From positions 795,001-859,000 of the forward strand of contig JAESUZ010005169.1 of assembly GCA_017311185.1 (NCBI GenBank): a stretch of DNA of 64,000 nucleotides, given 5' to 3'. The translations under genes were made by a program, and so were the position numbers. This document shows positions 23,853 through 35,449 of this stretch, one piece after another (within the stretch, counting starts at the first letter, position 1; each line of letters opens with the position of its first letter). Origin of the DNA: Proteles cristata cristata (Eukaryota; Chordata; Mammalia; Carnivora; Hyaenidae). Under the pieces are notes generated by a model, which was given only the letters and a program-made list of their open reading frames with translations, ran no database searches and was not told the DNA's origin.

Positions 23853-23993
23853 TTAACATAGCTTTTTTTTTTCTTTTATTTATTTATTTTTTTTTACAAA
23901 TAGTTTATTGTCAAGTTGGTTTCCATATAACACCCAGTGCTCATCCCCACAAGTGCCCTCCTTCATGTCCATCTCCCCCTTTAACATAGCTTT
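23853..23993 (-). mobile_element. L1: Very short LINE-1 3' end insertion with 13-bp TSD
   Basis: TTAACATAGCTTT at 23853-23865 and 23981-23993 frame about 115 bp: a reversed A-tail followed by ACAAATAGTTTATTGTCAAG and AACACCCAGTGCTCATCCCC, the same 3' UTR start as the copy at 9.2 kb. A complete, severely 5'-truncated L1 insertion. Confidence 0.94.
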
Positions 23994-24744
23994 AAATGGA
24001 CATTTTTAAGTCTGAGGCCCCTCATGAAACCTACTTTACAAATATCAGTTCACTAAAAGTAAAACCTTCTAAAGTCACTGCTTAAAGTCATTTAGTATAA
24101 AAGGTCATGGATTATTGACCCCCCCTTTTACCTTTATGGTTAGTTGTTGTTGTTTTTTAAGTATTCATTAGGTCTTATTTACTCTGAACCAGACATAGTC
24201 TTCATAACTTCTGTCCATGACCAGATAATTTTGCCCCAAATGACTGTTAAACTTCAGATATAAAGCTATTTAAGGACAAAAGGTTGTTGGGTTGATCAGA
24301 AAAGACTCAGGATGAGGTTTTGAAAGTTTGTCGATTTGGAGCAAGCTTTTATGTCTGTAATGAACTCAAATGATACCTTAAGCATGAAACAGAAGTTTCT
24401 CTTTACCTTCTGCTTTACCACATTCACATAGTACAAACACAAGGCACAATTTTTCTCCAGCTACCAGAAGACCTCAGCTACTTTCTTTTCTATCCCATTC
24501 CATCTCTATTTTTTGGTGACTTAAAAGTGTTATGCCTTTTCCAGCTCCCCAAAAAATAAACAATTGCTGAGCCACGGTAGCCCTGAAATTATATTTTGAA
24601 TTTTTAAGAGACTGAAAGATATATGAATGAATCTAAAATATTTTAAAGCAAAGCATATGTGTATTGATGGTGATAATGCCTTACTTTTCTGTTTTTAACA
24701 AGACAAAAAAGCAAAACAATACAAAAACTTTTTTTTGTTTGTTT
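23994..24744. other. Unique sequence, nothing recognised
   Basis: TATTCATTAGGTCTTATTTACTCTGAACCAGACATAG at 24162-24198 may be a MIR/L2 scrap. Nothing else supported. Confidence 0.42.
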
Positions 24745-24870
24745 GTATAATTCTCAGAACAACCTGGGTGATAGGTAGAAAAGTAAAGCTATTTAGAGAC
24801 TTTAGACAAGGAAACTGAGATTCATAGAAGGACTTTTCCAAAGCCTTGCAAATATTAAATGCAGCATTAG
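24745..24870 (-). repeat. MIR fragment
   Basis: TAATTCTCAGAACAACCTGGGTGATAGGTAG, then GAGACTTTAGACAAGGAAACTGAGATTCATAGAAGGACTTTTCCAAAGCC: the antisense MIR 'cctcacaacaaccctatgaggtag ... gaggaaactgaggctcagagagg' pattern. Confidence 0.85.
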
Positions 24871-25620
24871 AACATCACTTTGGTTCTTCTAATGCTAAAA
24901 CAAGCCACCTGTCCCATACCATGCTGCCATTCAACCTCAACAAAATACTAGTGTTGGCTCCCAAACCCCTTGCAAATACCAACTACATTTTAAGCACTCC
25001 AAGATTTCTAAAAGCCCAAAATAATCCCTTTTTAGTCTTTCACAAGCAGAGGTGCTTGATAGTCTACAACACTCCCAAAACCCTAGTAAGACACTTAGCA
25101 TCAGGATAGTGTGGATATGTAAAATTGTGCACCACAGAAATCAGATTCATTACTAAGCTTCTTATTCTGGATCATAGAAGTTTCTACTAATTATAAATCC
25201 ACATGTCTTCACCATCATATAATTCACATTTTACCAGTTAACAATAAGAATGTTCTGCAGAATTTTGAGAGAAGATACAAAAAACCCCAAAACCAAACCA
25301 AACCAAAATATAACCCAGATCAAAGAAATTCACTTGTTCTAACAAACTGCCTTGTAAAATGTTTGTAGTGATAGTTTTGGCTTGACAAACCCAAATTAAC
25401 TCATTCAGTATCTGTTTAATACTGTATTATAGAATTTTAATATAATAAAACAACAAAGCATCTACTCAAATTCCCAAAATTCACTTCTTTTTATATGCTT
25501 ATATTACCTTTGGCAGGGGATAGGTGGTGTAAGGAAAAAGTAAAAGGGTAGAATTGTGTTTAGTGTTTAACATATTCTATTTGCCATTTGTTAGTCATAT
25601 TTTTAGGAAATGATCTTTTT
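24871..25620. other. Unique sequence, no gene seen
   Basis: The 87-codon frame at 24846-25109 starts in the MIR and shows no domain. A short CCAAA-repeat (AAACCAAACCAAACC) lies at about 25287-25306. Confidence 0.45.
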
Positions 25621-25830
25621 CTTCAAGACTTAAAAAAATAATGTTTATTCATTTTTGAGGGGGAGGGGCAGAGTGTGAAGCGGGGGAGGGGACAGAGAGA
25701 GAGGGAGTTAGAATCTGAAGCAGGCTCCAGACTCTGAGCTGTCAGCACAGAGCTTGACAAAGGATAGAACCCATGACCTGAGCTGAAGTCAGATGCTTAA
25801 CTGAGCCACCCAGGCTCCCCTTCAAGATTT
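25621..25830 (-). mobile_element. Feliform CAN-type SINE with TSD
   Basis: CTTCAAGACTT (25621-25631) and CTTCAAGATTT (25820-25830) flank the element, 10 of 11 matching. Antisense landmarks: GAAGCAGGCTCCAGACTCTGAGCTGTCAGCACAGAGC and head GAGCCACCCAGGCTCCCC. Small deletions in the head region (the GAGATCAT stretch and CCGA are gone) mark it as an older copy. Confidence 0.93.
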
Positions 25831-25914
25831 TTAAAAATTTGGTCAGTATTTGTATGGTATAGTATTTTCAACTATCCTTACCCCTCTTTGTTGTTGTTGA
25901 TGTTATTTTTATTT
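25831..25914. other. Short unique spacer
   Basis: Ends in a (GTT)n patch at 25889-25901; nothing else. Confidence 0.4.
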
Positions 25915-26275
25915 CTTTAATTTTTTATATTTGAGTATAGTTGAGATATAATGTTATATCAGCTTCTGGTGGACAACATAGTGATTCAGTGTCTCTATAT
26001 GTTATGCTGTGATCACCACAAGTATAAATGCCATCTGTCAAAATACACTGCTATTAAAATACCATTGACAGCATTCCCTATGCTGTGCCTTTTATTCTAA
26101 TGACTTTTCATTCATTCCATAACTGGAAGCTTGAATCTCCCACTCCCCTTCACCCATTTTGCCCATCTTCCTTACTGTCCTACTCTCTGGCAATCGTTGA
26201 TTTGTTCTCTGTATTTATAGGTCTGATTTTGCTTTTAGTTTGCTTATTCATTTGATTTTTAGGTTCCACATGTTT
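25915..26275 (-). repeat. L1: Old LINE-1 3' UTR (L1M type)
   Basis: Antisense order of an old mammalian L1 3' end: GAGTATAGTTGAGATATAATG, GTGGACAACATAGTGATTCAG, ATACACTGCTATTAAAATACCATTGACAGCATTCCCTATGCTGTGCC, CATTCCATAACTGGAAGC, CTCCCACTCCCCTTCACCCATTTTGCCC and TTTGTTCTCTGTATTTATAGGTCTG. No young-L1 features; no TSD searched successfully. A TTTTG-rich run (26273-26305) follows. Confidence 0.88.
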
Positions 26276-26305
26276 TGTTTTGTTTTTTTGTTTTTTTGTT
26301 TTTTG

Positions 26306-28699
26306 GACAGTCTAAACTGATTAAATGCTGGAAGACTTTCCATATCCTGGGCTCAAATTTTTCCCTTGGTGTAAAATGTGAATAAATACACCTTTGTTAG
26401 AGAAATACATATGATTCTGCTTTCTCTGTGAGGTGTTTTGAAGTTACCTTGTCTTCTTCAAGTGTGAGTTAAGTGCCTTTAAGGTTTTCTTTTCCTTCTC
26501 TCTAGTATAGTCCTATTTGGCTTGAGCCAACCAACCAACCAATAAAAACACCACGATCTCAGAGTTTTTCTGAGTTCATGGATCACCAGACTTATGTTTT
26601 CAAGCCTTACTAAAAATGTTAAAAAGTAATTCCCTTAATCTTTTTTTCATACTAGATTATTTGAGCATGAAATATGAAAGAGAAAAATACCCTCTTCATC
26701 TTTAACTTTTAATTTTCTATCCTCAAAAGCAAGAATGGGAGTGAAGGAGCAAAATCATGTATATCTACTTGAGCAGATTAGGTGAATAGGATAATACTAT
26801 AAAAATACTTTAAAAATGCTAATGATGGTTGTGGACAGCACCACAATGAACAGTGGATAAGAGAAAGTCTAAATGAAATGTTTCATTCTGATATCTATTG
26901 TCAGGTGTGAAGTTCTTCCCTACTCTATTTCCTGTTATTGGTATGAAATGAAAGTTTATAGAAAAGTGAGCAGGACCATGGAGGAAGGAAACAAAAGAAG
27001 AGAATGAGAAATGTGTCGATAGGTCTTTGTGTCTCCACTTTTCAACCATAATTAGGTCCAAGGTTATATGGTGGGGTCATTGGATTAACCTTTTAGAGTC
27101 CAAACGCTAAACAAATTGCAATGGTATGGATGCAGAGCTCTATTCTTTCAGTAATTAGGACAGCATCCAAAGAAAAGGTAATGGCCCACTCATTAGTTTT
27201 ACTAATATGCACCAGGAAAAGGAGGCAAGAAAGAGGCTCAGGCTGCAAAGAATAGAGAAAGGACAGATAGTGAAGAGGAGAAAGAAGGAAGACTGCACAG
27301 ACCTAATTAAGAGGTAGAATTGAGTGTCATCCACCTAGCATATTACAAATCTGTATAACACTTCAAATATTTTTGGACTAGATTCCTTTAGGGGTTAAAA
27401 TTCTTGGCTTTATAGGAAACTTGGCTACTTGTACTGGCATTGAAAATGGATTTATCTCTGTTATTATCTTTATTTGAACTCACTCATTCTTTTTCTTTCA
27501 CTGTGCTCCCCATTTTGCGAAGAAAATTCACTTTCAATTACACATATATCATAACACTTAAACATTAGTTTCACTTGCCTCTGGTTAATAACTCACCTTA
27601 TATTCAAACATCCATCAACATAAAATCAGCATAACAACTTTTATGAATCCCTTTATCATCAGCACATTCTAAATGCTTATACAATTCACTCTCTGGATTC
27701 ATATAGGAACTTGCTTAATAGCCCTTAAAGTTACTATAAACCTTGGTTGCTTTCAATCATAGGAATATTATTCATGTTTTCAGAGTGTGCTCAGTTTTGG
27801 TAATTGTTAAAGTTTAAAACCACTGGGATATAGATGTAATAATCTCTATAATAAAAAAATCTTTTTTTAAAACTGGTTTAAGGAAACTCTAGAATTTTCA
27901 GCTGCCTTCTAACTACTAAGAATTCTTTATACTCATGTTAATATAGGTTTGAATCTGGAGACAAGTATTTATAATGTGAGTTTTCAATAGGGAAAACTTC
28001 TGAATGCCCCAGTTTCTGGTTGACAGGACAGTGGAGCAGATGGTTCTGTTTTGACTTGAGGTTAACTCACAGCCCCTATGAAACCTCACCTCAGTTGCCC
28101 TGTGGTGGAGATCATGTTCAGGTGAATGGCGTTACGAAGTGCTGAACTGGTTTTCAAGCAGCCAGTAAGCACCAAACAGACACTAGGTGTAAACCAAGGG
28201 TTATTTCTGGAAGAACTAAAGGAGCATGGGAAGGGAAGATTGAAAGATGGCCAGTGACATATTTCCTACTTAGTTTATACCCAGGGCCATTTTTGAATGA
28301 TACTAGCTGTTTTTTTCTGCAATTCACCAATGATGCATATGGAAATGGTGAAAGCTATTTAAAAGTAATTACATTCATTGAAAATGGCAATAAATATGAC
28401 AACAATAGCTAGAAAATGAATTTTAGATCTCATAATTTTTCTGCCTGTCACTAGCATTTTCACTTTATCTAGATATTCAAGAGTAAGAAATAATTTAACC
28501 AAGTCTGATCCCTGTAATCAAGTTGTAACATTTCATATTAAGCTCAGTTCCTATTTTCAAGATGACATATAGAAATTTTATGGGAAAGAATGGAACATTG
28601 TATAAAAAGGTCACATTTTCCCTTTTTCCTTCAACATTAACTTCTGAAATGACCACTGTATGTTCACTGTGTATATACTCTTGGGTTAATTACTTTAGG
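26306..28699. other. Unique sequence, no gene seen
   Basis: (CCAA)n at 26528-26541 is a small simple repeat. The 80-codon antisense frame at 26819-27061 has no domain. The part at 28010-28260 has balanced composition but no recognisable feature. Confidence 0.42.
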
Positions 28700-28995
28700 A
28701 AAGTTGAAGTAGATGTCAAGGCCTTCATCCTTAAGGACTTTATAGTTTAACAAAATAGCACATAAAATAGATATTATCATTATCAATGAAATATGTTTAC
28801 CTCATTCACACAGACTAGTGTGATGATGACGTTGGGCTAGTCACAGTTCAAGTCTGATTTCAAGTTTTTTGTCTCTAAGTTTTCTTCCATATCCAAATTT
28901 GATGATTATATTCTTTTATATTCTAATAATAGAGTACTTTGTGCAAACTCTTGTGCTAGGTGTTGGATATACAAAGAAGATGCTTAGGATACTTG
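28700..28995 (-). repeat. L2-like fragments
   Basis: AAGGCCTTCATCCTTAAGGACTTTATAGTTTAAC (antisense L2 'ccctgccctcaaggagcttacagtctag') and, further on, GCAAACTCTTGTGCTAGGTGTTGGATATACAAAGAAGATG (antisense 'ggcactgtgctaggtgctggggatacaaagatga'). Both are short and decayed; they are probably remains of two insertions. Confidence 0.55.
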
Positions 28996-29959
28996 TCTTT
29001 AATTAGGTAGGTAGGATATATGTTTTCCTTTCTTTGTTGTTTTACTTTTACAGTACACTTACTCATTCACTGTCTCTCTTTCTCTATATTTTTTCCTCCA
29101 GGAAGGGTTGTGTATGTAATATTTCTTACTGTAGGATGAGTAGGTTTCTACTCTTTAGAGATTATGTTTTAAATGAAAATTTAAACTGCATCAAGGTTGA
29201 CCCTCTCTGAGACTCATGGTAAATGAAACTGACCCTTATGAAGAAGGTGAATTTTGCCTAGAGTTTAATTTTCCTAAAGATCTTCTAGAAATGAAGAATG
29301 TTGACTCCTCATGTGATTCCTAATGTACAAGATTTGAAGTAGAGCTAGCCAATGAGCAGAGTGACCTTCCCCAAAGCCCAGTAGAAGGAATAAACAGTGA
29401 AACTCTTTGATGTATATTGCCTTGAAAATGGAGAAGTTAATCTTAGATCTAGGTTTAAGGTAAAGGTATAGGAGGCCCAAGAGAAGAGGTAGCTCCAGTT
29501 AGGGAAGTTACTAAGACTGGAAGGTATTTCTCAACCAGTCTGTTTGACAAACAAGGCCCTCCACAATATATATTAAAGCAAGATGATTAGGAGTGATTGG
29601 GTTATTTTGTGATCATTTTGCAATAGTATAGAATATAGGTACATGTGGGCATGAAATACACAGAGAATCCAACCATTGTACATTGTTAATGGAACTTAGT
29701 CCTGAAGGAATGGGGTCCTTTTTCCTTAAGGAATCCCATTGCCTATGCAGGTATATGAACCAGTCAGGGAGATAGTGCTGCAGAACCAAGTTCTAAAGGA
29801 TCATTCTTTATATGACAGCAAGAAACAATGTTAGAGTTAGCCTTATTAGACTAGTTTCTTCCTCCAGGCTCAGGCTTGGATTATGGAGAGGCAGGGTGCC
29901 TTAGTCTCAAAAAGGGAATAAATTCCTGCTAGGAAATCTTGAGGGAAATAAAATATTAA
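28996..29959. other. Unique sequence, no gene seen
   Basis: A 68-codon antisense frame (29274-29480) shows no domain. Nothing else recognised. Confidence 0.42.
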
Positions 29960-30042
29960 TTATACATACATAATTATGTATAATATATGTATATATATTA
30001 TATGTATACATGTATGTGTATATATATATATATATATATTAA
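29960..30042. repeat. (TA)n-rich array with TATACATGTATG palindromes
   Basis: ATACATAATTATGTATAATATATG (29965-29988), then TATACATGTATGTG and an 18-nt TA run at 30021-30038. Self-complementary words give hairpin potential. Likely length-variable. Confidence 0.9.
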
Positions 30043-30889
30043 AGTGTTCTGACTATATTTGTGCTCCATGTTGTAAAGCAGGTCAGAACTGTTATAAAAT
30101 TTGATAACCAGATATATTTAAAATTGAACAAATTGGCTGCCTTGAATTGTTGTTTAAGAACTTAATGAGATATGGGTGTTTGAGTTCTGAAACTGGCCAG
30201 TGAAAGATAAGCTTTGTGGGGGTAGAAAGAAGAAAGCACCCTAATGAGATTAGAGTTTGAAAATGAGCTGGTCTTTGAAAGTCTGGAAGACTTCAGAAGA
30301 GCAGATAAGATGTGGAAGAATACACAGGAAAATGGCATAAAGAAAGGTAAAGAGAAAAGAATGTATATGACCTATTTCAGGAATAAGAGACAAGATAGTA
30401 AAAATTTAAACTGCAAAGAAATTATTTATTTGTAATTGTTGAAGGCATAAAATATAAAGGAATTAATGACAAAAATTGACCCCATCCAGCTGCATCTGAT
30501 CAAAATGGATATAGTACATGACACTAATAATATGCACGATGTATAATTTACTATTAACAGGTTTTATATAAATGGAAATATGCCAAATCATTATTCATAT
30601 CACTAGACCAAGCCCTAGTTCTTTCATTTAAATGATCATTGCTGATTTCAGTAATTCAAAATCCAACAAACCCTATTCACTGTTATTGCTTCTCATTCTT
30701 CAGGGTATCACTTACCTTATGTTCTCTGTGTATTGACTCTGAACTGAGTGCTGCACAGCATTTGTGTCGGGCAGTATAGACCTTTATTGTAATACCACTT
30801 TCATTCCATGTGTGCATATGAATGTGTCATACCAAAGACAGAAGTCTAGCATTTCTTGGGCAGAACATTTTTTTCCTGGGACTTTTTAC
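30043..30889. other. Unique sequence, nothing recognised
   Basis: A 63-codon frame (30244-30435) in purine-rich DNA has no domain. Nothing else. Confidence 0.42.
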
Positions 30890-31050
30890 AGATGTCATTC
30901 TGTGTAATCTTCACAAAATCTTTATTGGGTAGATATTTCATCCCTCATTGAACACATCAAAAAGACTGAGGCTTACATCATCTCTTGGCCACTGTCACAG
31001 TTTTGTGCATCATGAAACTGTAATTTAGCACCTAGATCTCTCTTAATCCT
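30890..31050 (-). repeat. MIR-like fragment
   Basis: CATTCTGTGTAATCTTCACAAAATCTTTATTGGGTAGATATTTCATCCCTCATTGAACACATCAAAAAGACTGAGGCTTACA follows the antisense MIR 'ttaatcctcacaacaaccctatgaggtagg ... gaaactgaggctcaga' order. Confidence 0.68.
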
Positions 31051-31734
31051 TGATATAGCAAGATATTTGTGCGTGTGCTTTCACAGGAGGTGGGTTGAAA
31101 TTATTGTATGCATAATATTATTTTATGGTCTGAATAAGATTCCAAATAGTATAAAACAACTTGTTCTCAAAGAGCTTTCCTAAAGGAAACAAGGATAAAC
31201 AGTTGTGAAGTTTAAATTACAGTAACAGAAATTGAAAAGAAAAAGAAAAAGCAATGTATGACTTATTAAGGAATGAACCTTAGTACCATTAACTTTTACA
31301 AGGTTGTGTATTCAAGGAGAGAGGCATGATAGCATCATTCATCCATTTATTCATTTACTCAGTGTCTCATTTCTTGGCTGTTATATTGTTGTGCCAAGCT
31401 TGTCATATCAAGATAAGCAAGGCATTATTTAAAGAATTATTTTGTTGTTGTGTTTCTTGTAACACAGGACTTCAGTCTTCTCTAAATCTTTTGCATAAGA
31501 ATATTCCATAAAGGCTAGATGTTTCACAGTAGAAGTGACACTGCAAAGCCCTTATTCTCCTGGGTCTTCATTATTGTTGTTGCTTCCCTTTTTTTAAAAA
31601 AATAGAATGTTCACGTGGAGTTCAGATGTAGCTAGTGCAAAGTTTGTTTTTAAATGATATAGCTACCTCTGCTCACAACAATCTACATGTATTGGACACT
31701 GGATTCTTGTTCCTTATCTCTCTCTCTACCCCTA
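31051..31734. other. Unique sequence with an L2-like scrap at 31160-31260
   Basis: CTTGTTCTCAAAGAGCTTTCCTAAAGG resembles the antisense L2 'ccctcaaggagcttac' block. Otherwise unique; the 61-codon frame at 31326-31511 has no domain. Confidence 0.4.
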
Positions 31735-31850
31735 AATTATAAACTTTTTGAGGGAAGAGATTGTGCCATATTCATTTTTTTAATCCCTTTCACCTTTCAT
31801 AGCAGTTACTAATAAATATTGATTTAATGAATGAGTGAAACAATCACGTT
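31735..31850 (+). repeat. L2 3' end
   Basis: TTATAAACTTTTTGAGGGAAGAGATTGTGCCATATTCA ... CACCTTTCATAGCAGTTACTAATAAATATTGATTTAATGAATGAGTGA: the sense L2 3' end with its AATAAATATT and ATGAATGA-type tail. Confidence 0.82.
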
Positions 31851-32203
31851 TATGTAATTGGCTAGGCTTTTTTTTTCCATCCTAAACATTTATTATACCG
31901 GTAGGTGTCATATACTATACTAAGAAGCTCAGAGGTAAGGATAATAATTGGCTGGACTTCTATGACATGCCTCTTATCCTCTTAGTATCTTATTTGGATC
32001 AGATACTTTTTATGAATTTCTGAATTAGGAAGTCTGTCCCACTAAATACATAATGCAGCTATGTATTATTTTGTGGTGTTCTCTGATTGTCTCATGTGTA
32101 TGCATTTGTTTCCTTATTAAAAAGCAGGTTTTGAAGGGAGTTGAGTCTAAGTGATGAACTTTCCTATATCCACTACTCCACACAGAAATGTACATATGGT
32201 ATC
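31851..32203. other. Unique sequence, nothing recognised
   Basis: ATTTATTATACCGGTAGGTGTCATATACTATAC at 31889-31921 may be another MIR/L2 scrap. Nothing else. Confidence 0.4.
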
Positions 32204-32300
32204 TGTACGTGTGTGTGTGTGTTTATGTATGTATACACTTGTATAAATATATGTATATTAAGTATACGTATATATACACATACACACTTGTACATATATA
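32204..32300. repeat. TG/TA compound simple repeat
   Basis: ACGTGTGTGTGTGTGTTTATG passes into GTATACACTTG and TATACGTATATATACACATACACAC. Imperfect and AT-rich. Confidence 0.85.
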
Positions 32301-32399
32301 CTTGAACATGTTTTACACAGCTTGAACGCAAACTTGGTGGATTTTAACTCAATCATCTGATTGTACTTTACCTCACAATCAGTACTTTGAATTAAAATA

Positions 32400-33020
32400 G
32401 AAAGAAAACAAAGGAGCAATGCATTTATTTCACTGTGACCTCCATGAAAAACAGTTCTCCTCAAACTGTTTGGCATTCTGGTTTTCATAAACTTCCCTGC
32501 AAGGCTTAGAGTTCTTTGATCCCAAGGCCCACCGATGCAATGGAGAAAATAAGCAATTTGGTATGTAGGACTGCTGACATAAATGTGAATTAGAGCTTTG
32601 TGATATGAGAAACACTGTGTCTTTTCACATTTGTCCCAGTCATCATGTGCTAAAATTGCCTTCTCTGGTGATACACTCATCCGATTGCTCTTGAAGTGCA
32701 CATCTCCCTAAATATCCCCTGGCTTGAAACAAAGAAATATTGTCATGATCAGTTCTAGTTCTCCAGTTTCCTTTAATGTAAACTTTACTAACTTCAAAGG
32801 GAATTTTGCTGAATAAATGCTACAGTAATTATTCATTTCTGGGCCACAGGCATTATTTCACCAAGACAGTACTTTTCCAGACTGATGGACAGTATTTTTA
32901 TAGTTGTTCATAGAAAAATGAAATCACTTACTACAGTTTGATTTTTATGTTGCCGTGGTTCGATAGAGTTTGGTGTCAGCCACCTTGCTTTTAGAATTGA
33001 GCTCATCTGAAACATTTCAC
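32400..33020. other. Repeat-free block resembling a conserved non-coding element
   Basis: About 600 bp with mixed composition, no recognisable repeat, and motif-like words such as TGCTGAATAAATGC, ACAGTAATTATTCATTTC and GGGCCACAGGC. The longest frame in unique sequence of the window (147 codons, antisense, 32258-32701) covers its left half, but its C-terminal 30 codons are translation of the neighbouring simple repeat and no domain is visible. I infer possible conservation from appearance only. Confidence 0.35.
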
Positions 33021-33534
33021 AAAGGCTAGTGTTCTCACAAAGGCAAGAAAGAAATATAAATATGGGGTCTATTATAGGGCAATCAAGACTCTAAAATATA
33101 TACTCACATCATGAGTGCTGAAATCTGTTTTTATAACATTGAGCTTACTAAACACATCTCTAATTTGACTTTGAGGTGCCGTATTTTGTAATGCTATTGT
33201 CTTAAAAATCCTTTCTCTTTCCATGTAATGCTTGTCTCTCCAATAAAATTAGTCATTCCTAGAAATTAAGGCTTATTAAAGTGTAGATAATAATTCTGGA
33301 AAAGGAAAGAATCACAGGAAAATATTCTGCAGAGTTAGCAGGGACCTGTGTCATGGTGTCCAGGAACAGGGCTGATTGGGAAAGGCTAATACGGCTTTGT
33401 TTATTTATCTAGTTTTTGGGGTAAAAATCCTAAATTGCTTTAGTGCAAGTCTCTATGCCACACAGCATCAATAATGAGTATATCAACAGGTGTTATCTTT
33501 TTTTATCTATATTAATATACTGACTCTTTGAAAA
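33021..33534. other. Unique sequence, nothing recognised
   Basis: No frame, repeat or RNA gene that I can support. Confidence 0.45.
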
Positions 33535-33698
33535 GACCGTGGAGGTTGGATTCAGGTTTAGTAACAGTGTGTCTGGGTGTAAATCATCTTATCTCAATGC
33601 ATACTTTTAAAAGTTTGTGAACATTAAATAAAATATTTAATATAATTCGTGCAATGTCTAGTTTATGATAAATGTTCAATAAATACTTTATCTTTTTT
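33535..33698 (+). repeat. MIR 3' part
   Basis: GTGTCTGGGTGTAAATCATCTTATCTCAATGC, then TGTGAACATTAAATAAAATATTTAATATAATTCGTGCAATGTCTAGTTTATGATAAATGTTCAATAAATAC: the sense MIR ending 'gcctggcacatagtaagcgctcaataaatg'. A T-run follows. Confidence 0.75.
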
Positions 33699-33719
33699 TT
33701 TTAACCTGAAGCTCCTTAA

Positions 33720-33985
33720 GTGGCTAATGGGTGGCTGTGAGTATTAAAATCACAGGTTCTTGAGCAGATTAGGCTCAACTTAGCTTCTATTACTTATTAA
33801 CTCCAAGACTTCAGGTTTCACATCTTTGTACCTCAGTTTTTCATCTATAAGATGGAGACCATAAAACTTTCTGTCTTGGAAGATTATTATGGAAGGTCCA
33901 TGAGGTAACTGGCGTTAAATAAATGCTGATAGCTGTGGCTGGCACAGAGTATATGCCATAAAAGTGCCTGCTATTTAAGAGAATG
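33720..33985 (+). repeat. MIR, full length
   Basis: Sense landmarks in order: TGTGAGTATTAAAATCACAGGTTCTTGAGCAGATTAGGCTCAACTTAGC, TTACTTATTAACTCCAAGACTTCAGG, TTTGTACCTCAGTTTTTCATCTATAAGATGGAGACCATAAAAC, GAGGTAACTGGCGTTAAATAAATGC, GGCTGGCACAGAGTATATGCCATAAAAG. The best-preserved MIR in the window, lying 20-40 bp after another MIR in the same direction. Confidence 0.9.
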
Positions 33986-34521
33986 ATCATATGCTCTGGC
34001 ATTCTGGTGCTCAGAATTTGTGGTTGATGAGAAAGGAAGAGCTGCCATGGTGAGTAATGAAAGAGAAGTTCAGGAACTGAATAGAGAGACATGATCCTGA
34101 ACCAGGAAAGGCAAAGTATGTTAATCATCTCTTCTTGCAAATGAGTTGAGAATTCAAATATTAAAAGGCAGACAAGTGGCCTTAATAAAAGGTTGATGGA
34201 AGTACAAAAGGAAAGACCTCAAAACTTTTTCTGATTGTCATAGAGAATTTATGTGTTGAAAATAGGATAGTTCAGATAAAACCTTCCACTAAGTAGTTCT
34301 CTCCGAAGGAATAATGGGCTGCATCCAGCCTAAAAGTTTGGGTGAAGAAGTCAGACCTCAAAAAGGAACAGGTTTATTCCTGACAATAAGCTTCAAGCAA
34401 AATATGCTCGGGGTGTGCTTTTGGGCATGTGAATCATTGGATCAACGGCAAAGTAGGATTTGTGGAGCCCAGACTCAGATACACCAAGGTGGATAAAAAA
34501 TACAAGAAAAAGTCTTACGTT
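33986..34521. other. Unique sequence, nothing recognised
   Basis: The 60-codon frame at 34314-34496 and the antisense frame at 33841-34140 show no domain; the latter overlaps the MIR. Confidence 0.42.
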
Positions 34522-34733
34522 GAGGGTGCCTGGGTGGCTCAGTTGGTTAAGCATCCGACTTCAGCTCAGGTCATGATCTTGCAATTTGTGGGTTTGAGCC
34601 CCGTATTGGGGTCTGTACTGACAGCTCAAAGTCTGGAGCTATCTTCAGATTCTGTTTCTCCCTCTCTCTGTCTCTCTGCCCCTCCCTGTTTGAACTCTGT
34701 CTCTCTCTCCAAAATAAATAAACATTAAAAAAG
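34522..34733 (+). repeat. Feliform CAN-type SINE, full length
   Basis: Head GGGTGCCTGGGTGGCTCAGTTGG, A box TGGCTCAGTTGG, CAGGTCATGATCTTGC, B box decayed to GGTTTGAGCCC, CT-rich body and tail CCAAAATAAATAAACATTAAAAAA. No clear TSD. The 99-codon frame (34429-34728) and its antisense partner are SINE translation. Confidence 0.95.
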
Positions 34734-35449
34734 TATGTTATATATGTGATATATATACATATAACTTTGTAATTTGAGACCATGTGTCAGATGAAGTTGA
34801 AGCTGTCTCAGGATTCAACAACAACAATAGCAGCCACAAGAAAAGGCACTAGAACAGAAGGCCTGGAACCAGTTATAGAACTGTCCCGCTTGCCTTATAT
34901 AGTATAATGTTAAAAGGAATGTAAAATGGCTATTCTTTACAGATGCTAGACAAGGTAATGTGGGAAATGTAAAGCATTTAATAATATGCAAGGTCTAAGA
35001 AGAATGAAAAGATATGTGAAGACAGGATTCAGATCAAAGTAAAGTTACTTAATCTCTCTCTCTGCCTCATCTTCTACTGTAAGAAACTGAGAACTTCTCT
35101 CCCCTCTGCCACCTCCCCTACTGACTGTACCAAGGACCTCTTCTGAACACATTATGTGATAACTGTCTCATCACTGATCATTTGGCATTCTCTCCACGAC
35201 CTATGATGTTTGCATCCCAACAAGAGACTCTTGGGCACAAGAGTCCCTTAAAACACAAAGGAATCGCCCTTCCAGTGGTGGACTTCGAAAAAGGGAATTA
35301 CTGTTTGGGAGAAAGATGGTCCTCTCAAGTGCACTCACTCTTCCTTCCCATAAAGACCAGTCCCAACCTGGGCCACAGGTTCTCTCCTCTCCCTGCGTGA
35401 GGGAAGAACACGTAGGTCACTTCAGCCTGGAACATTAAAACAAATACTG
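34734..35449. other. Unique sequence, no gene seen
   Basis: A TATATA patch follows the SINE tail at about 34737-34765. The 72-codon frame at 35182-35400 has an ordinary amino-acid mix but no domain and no splice context. Confidence 0.42.
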
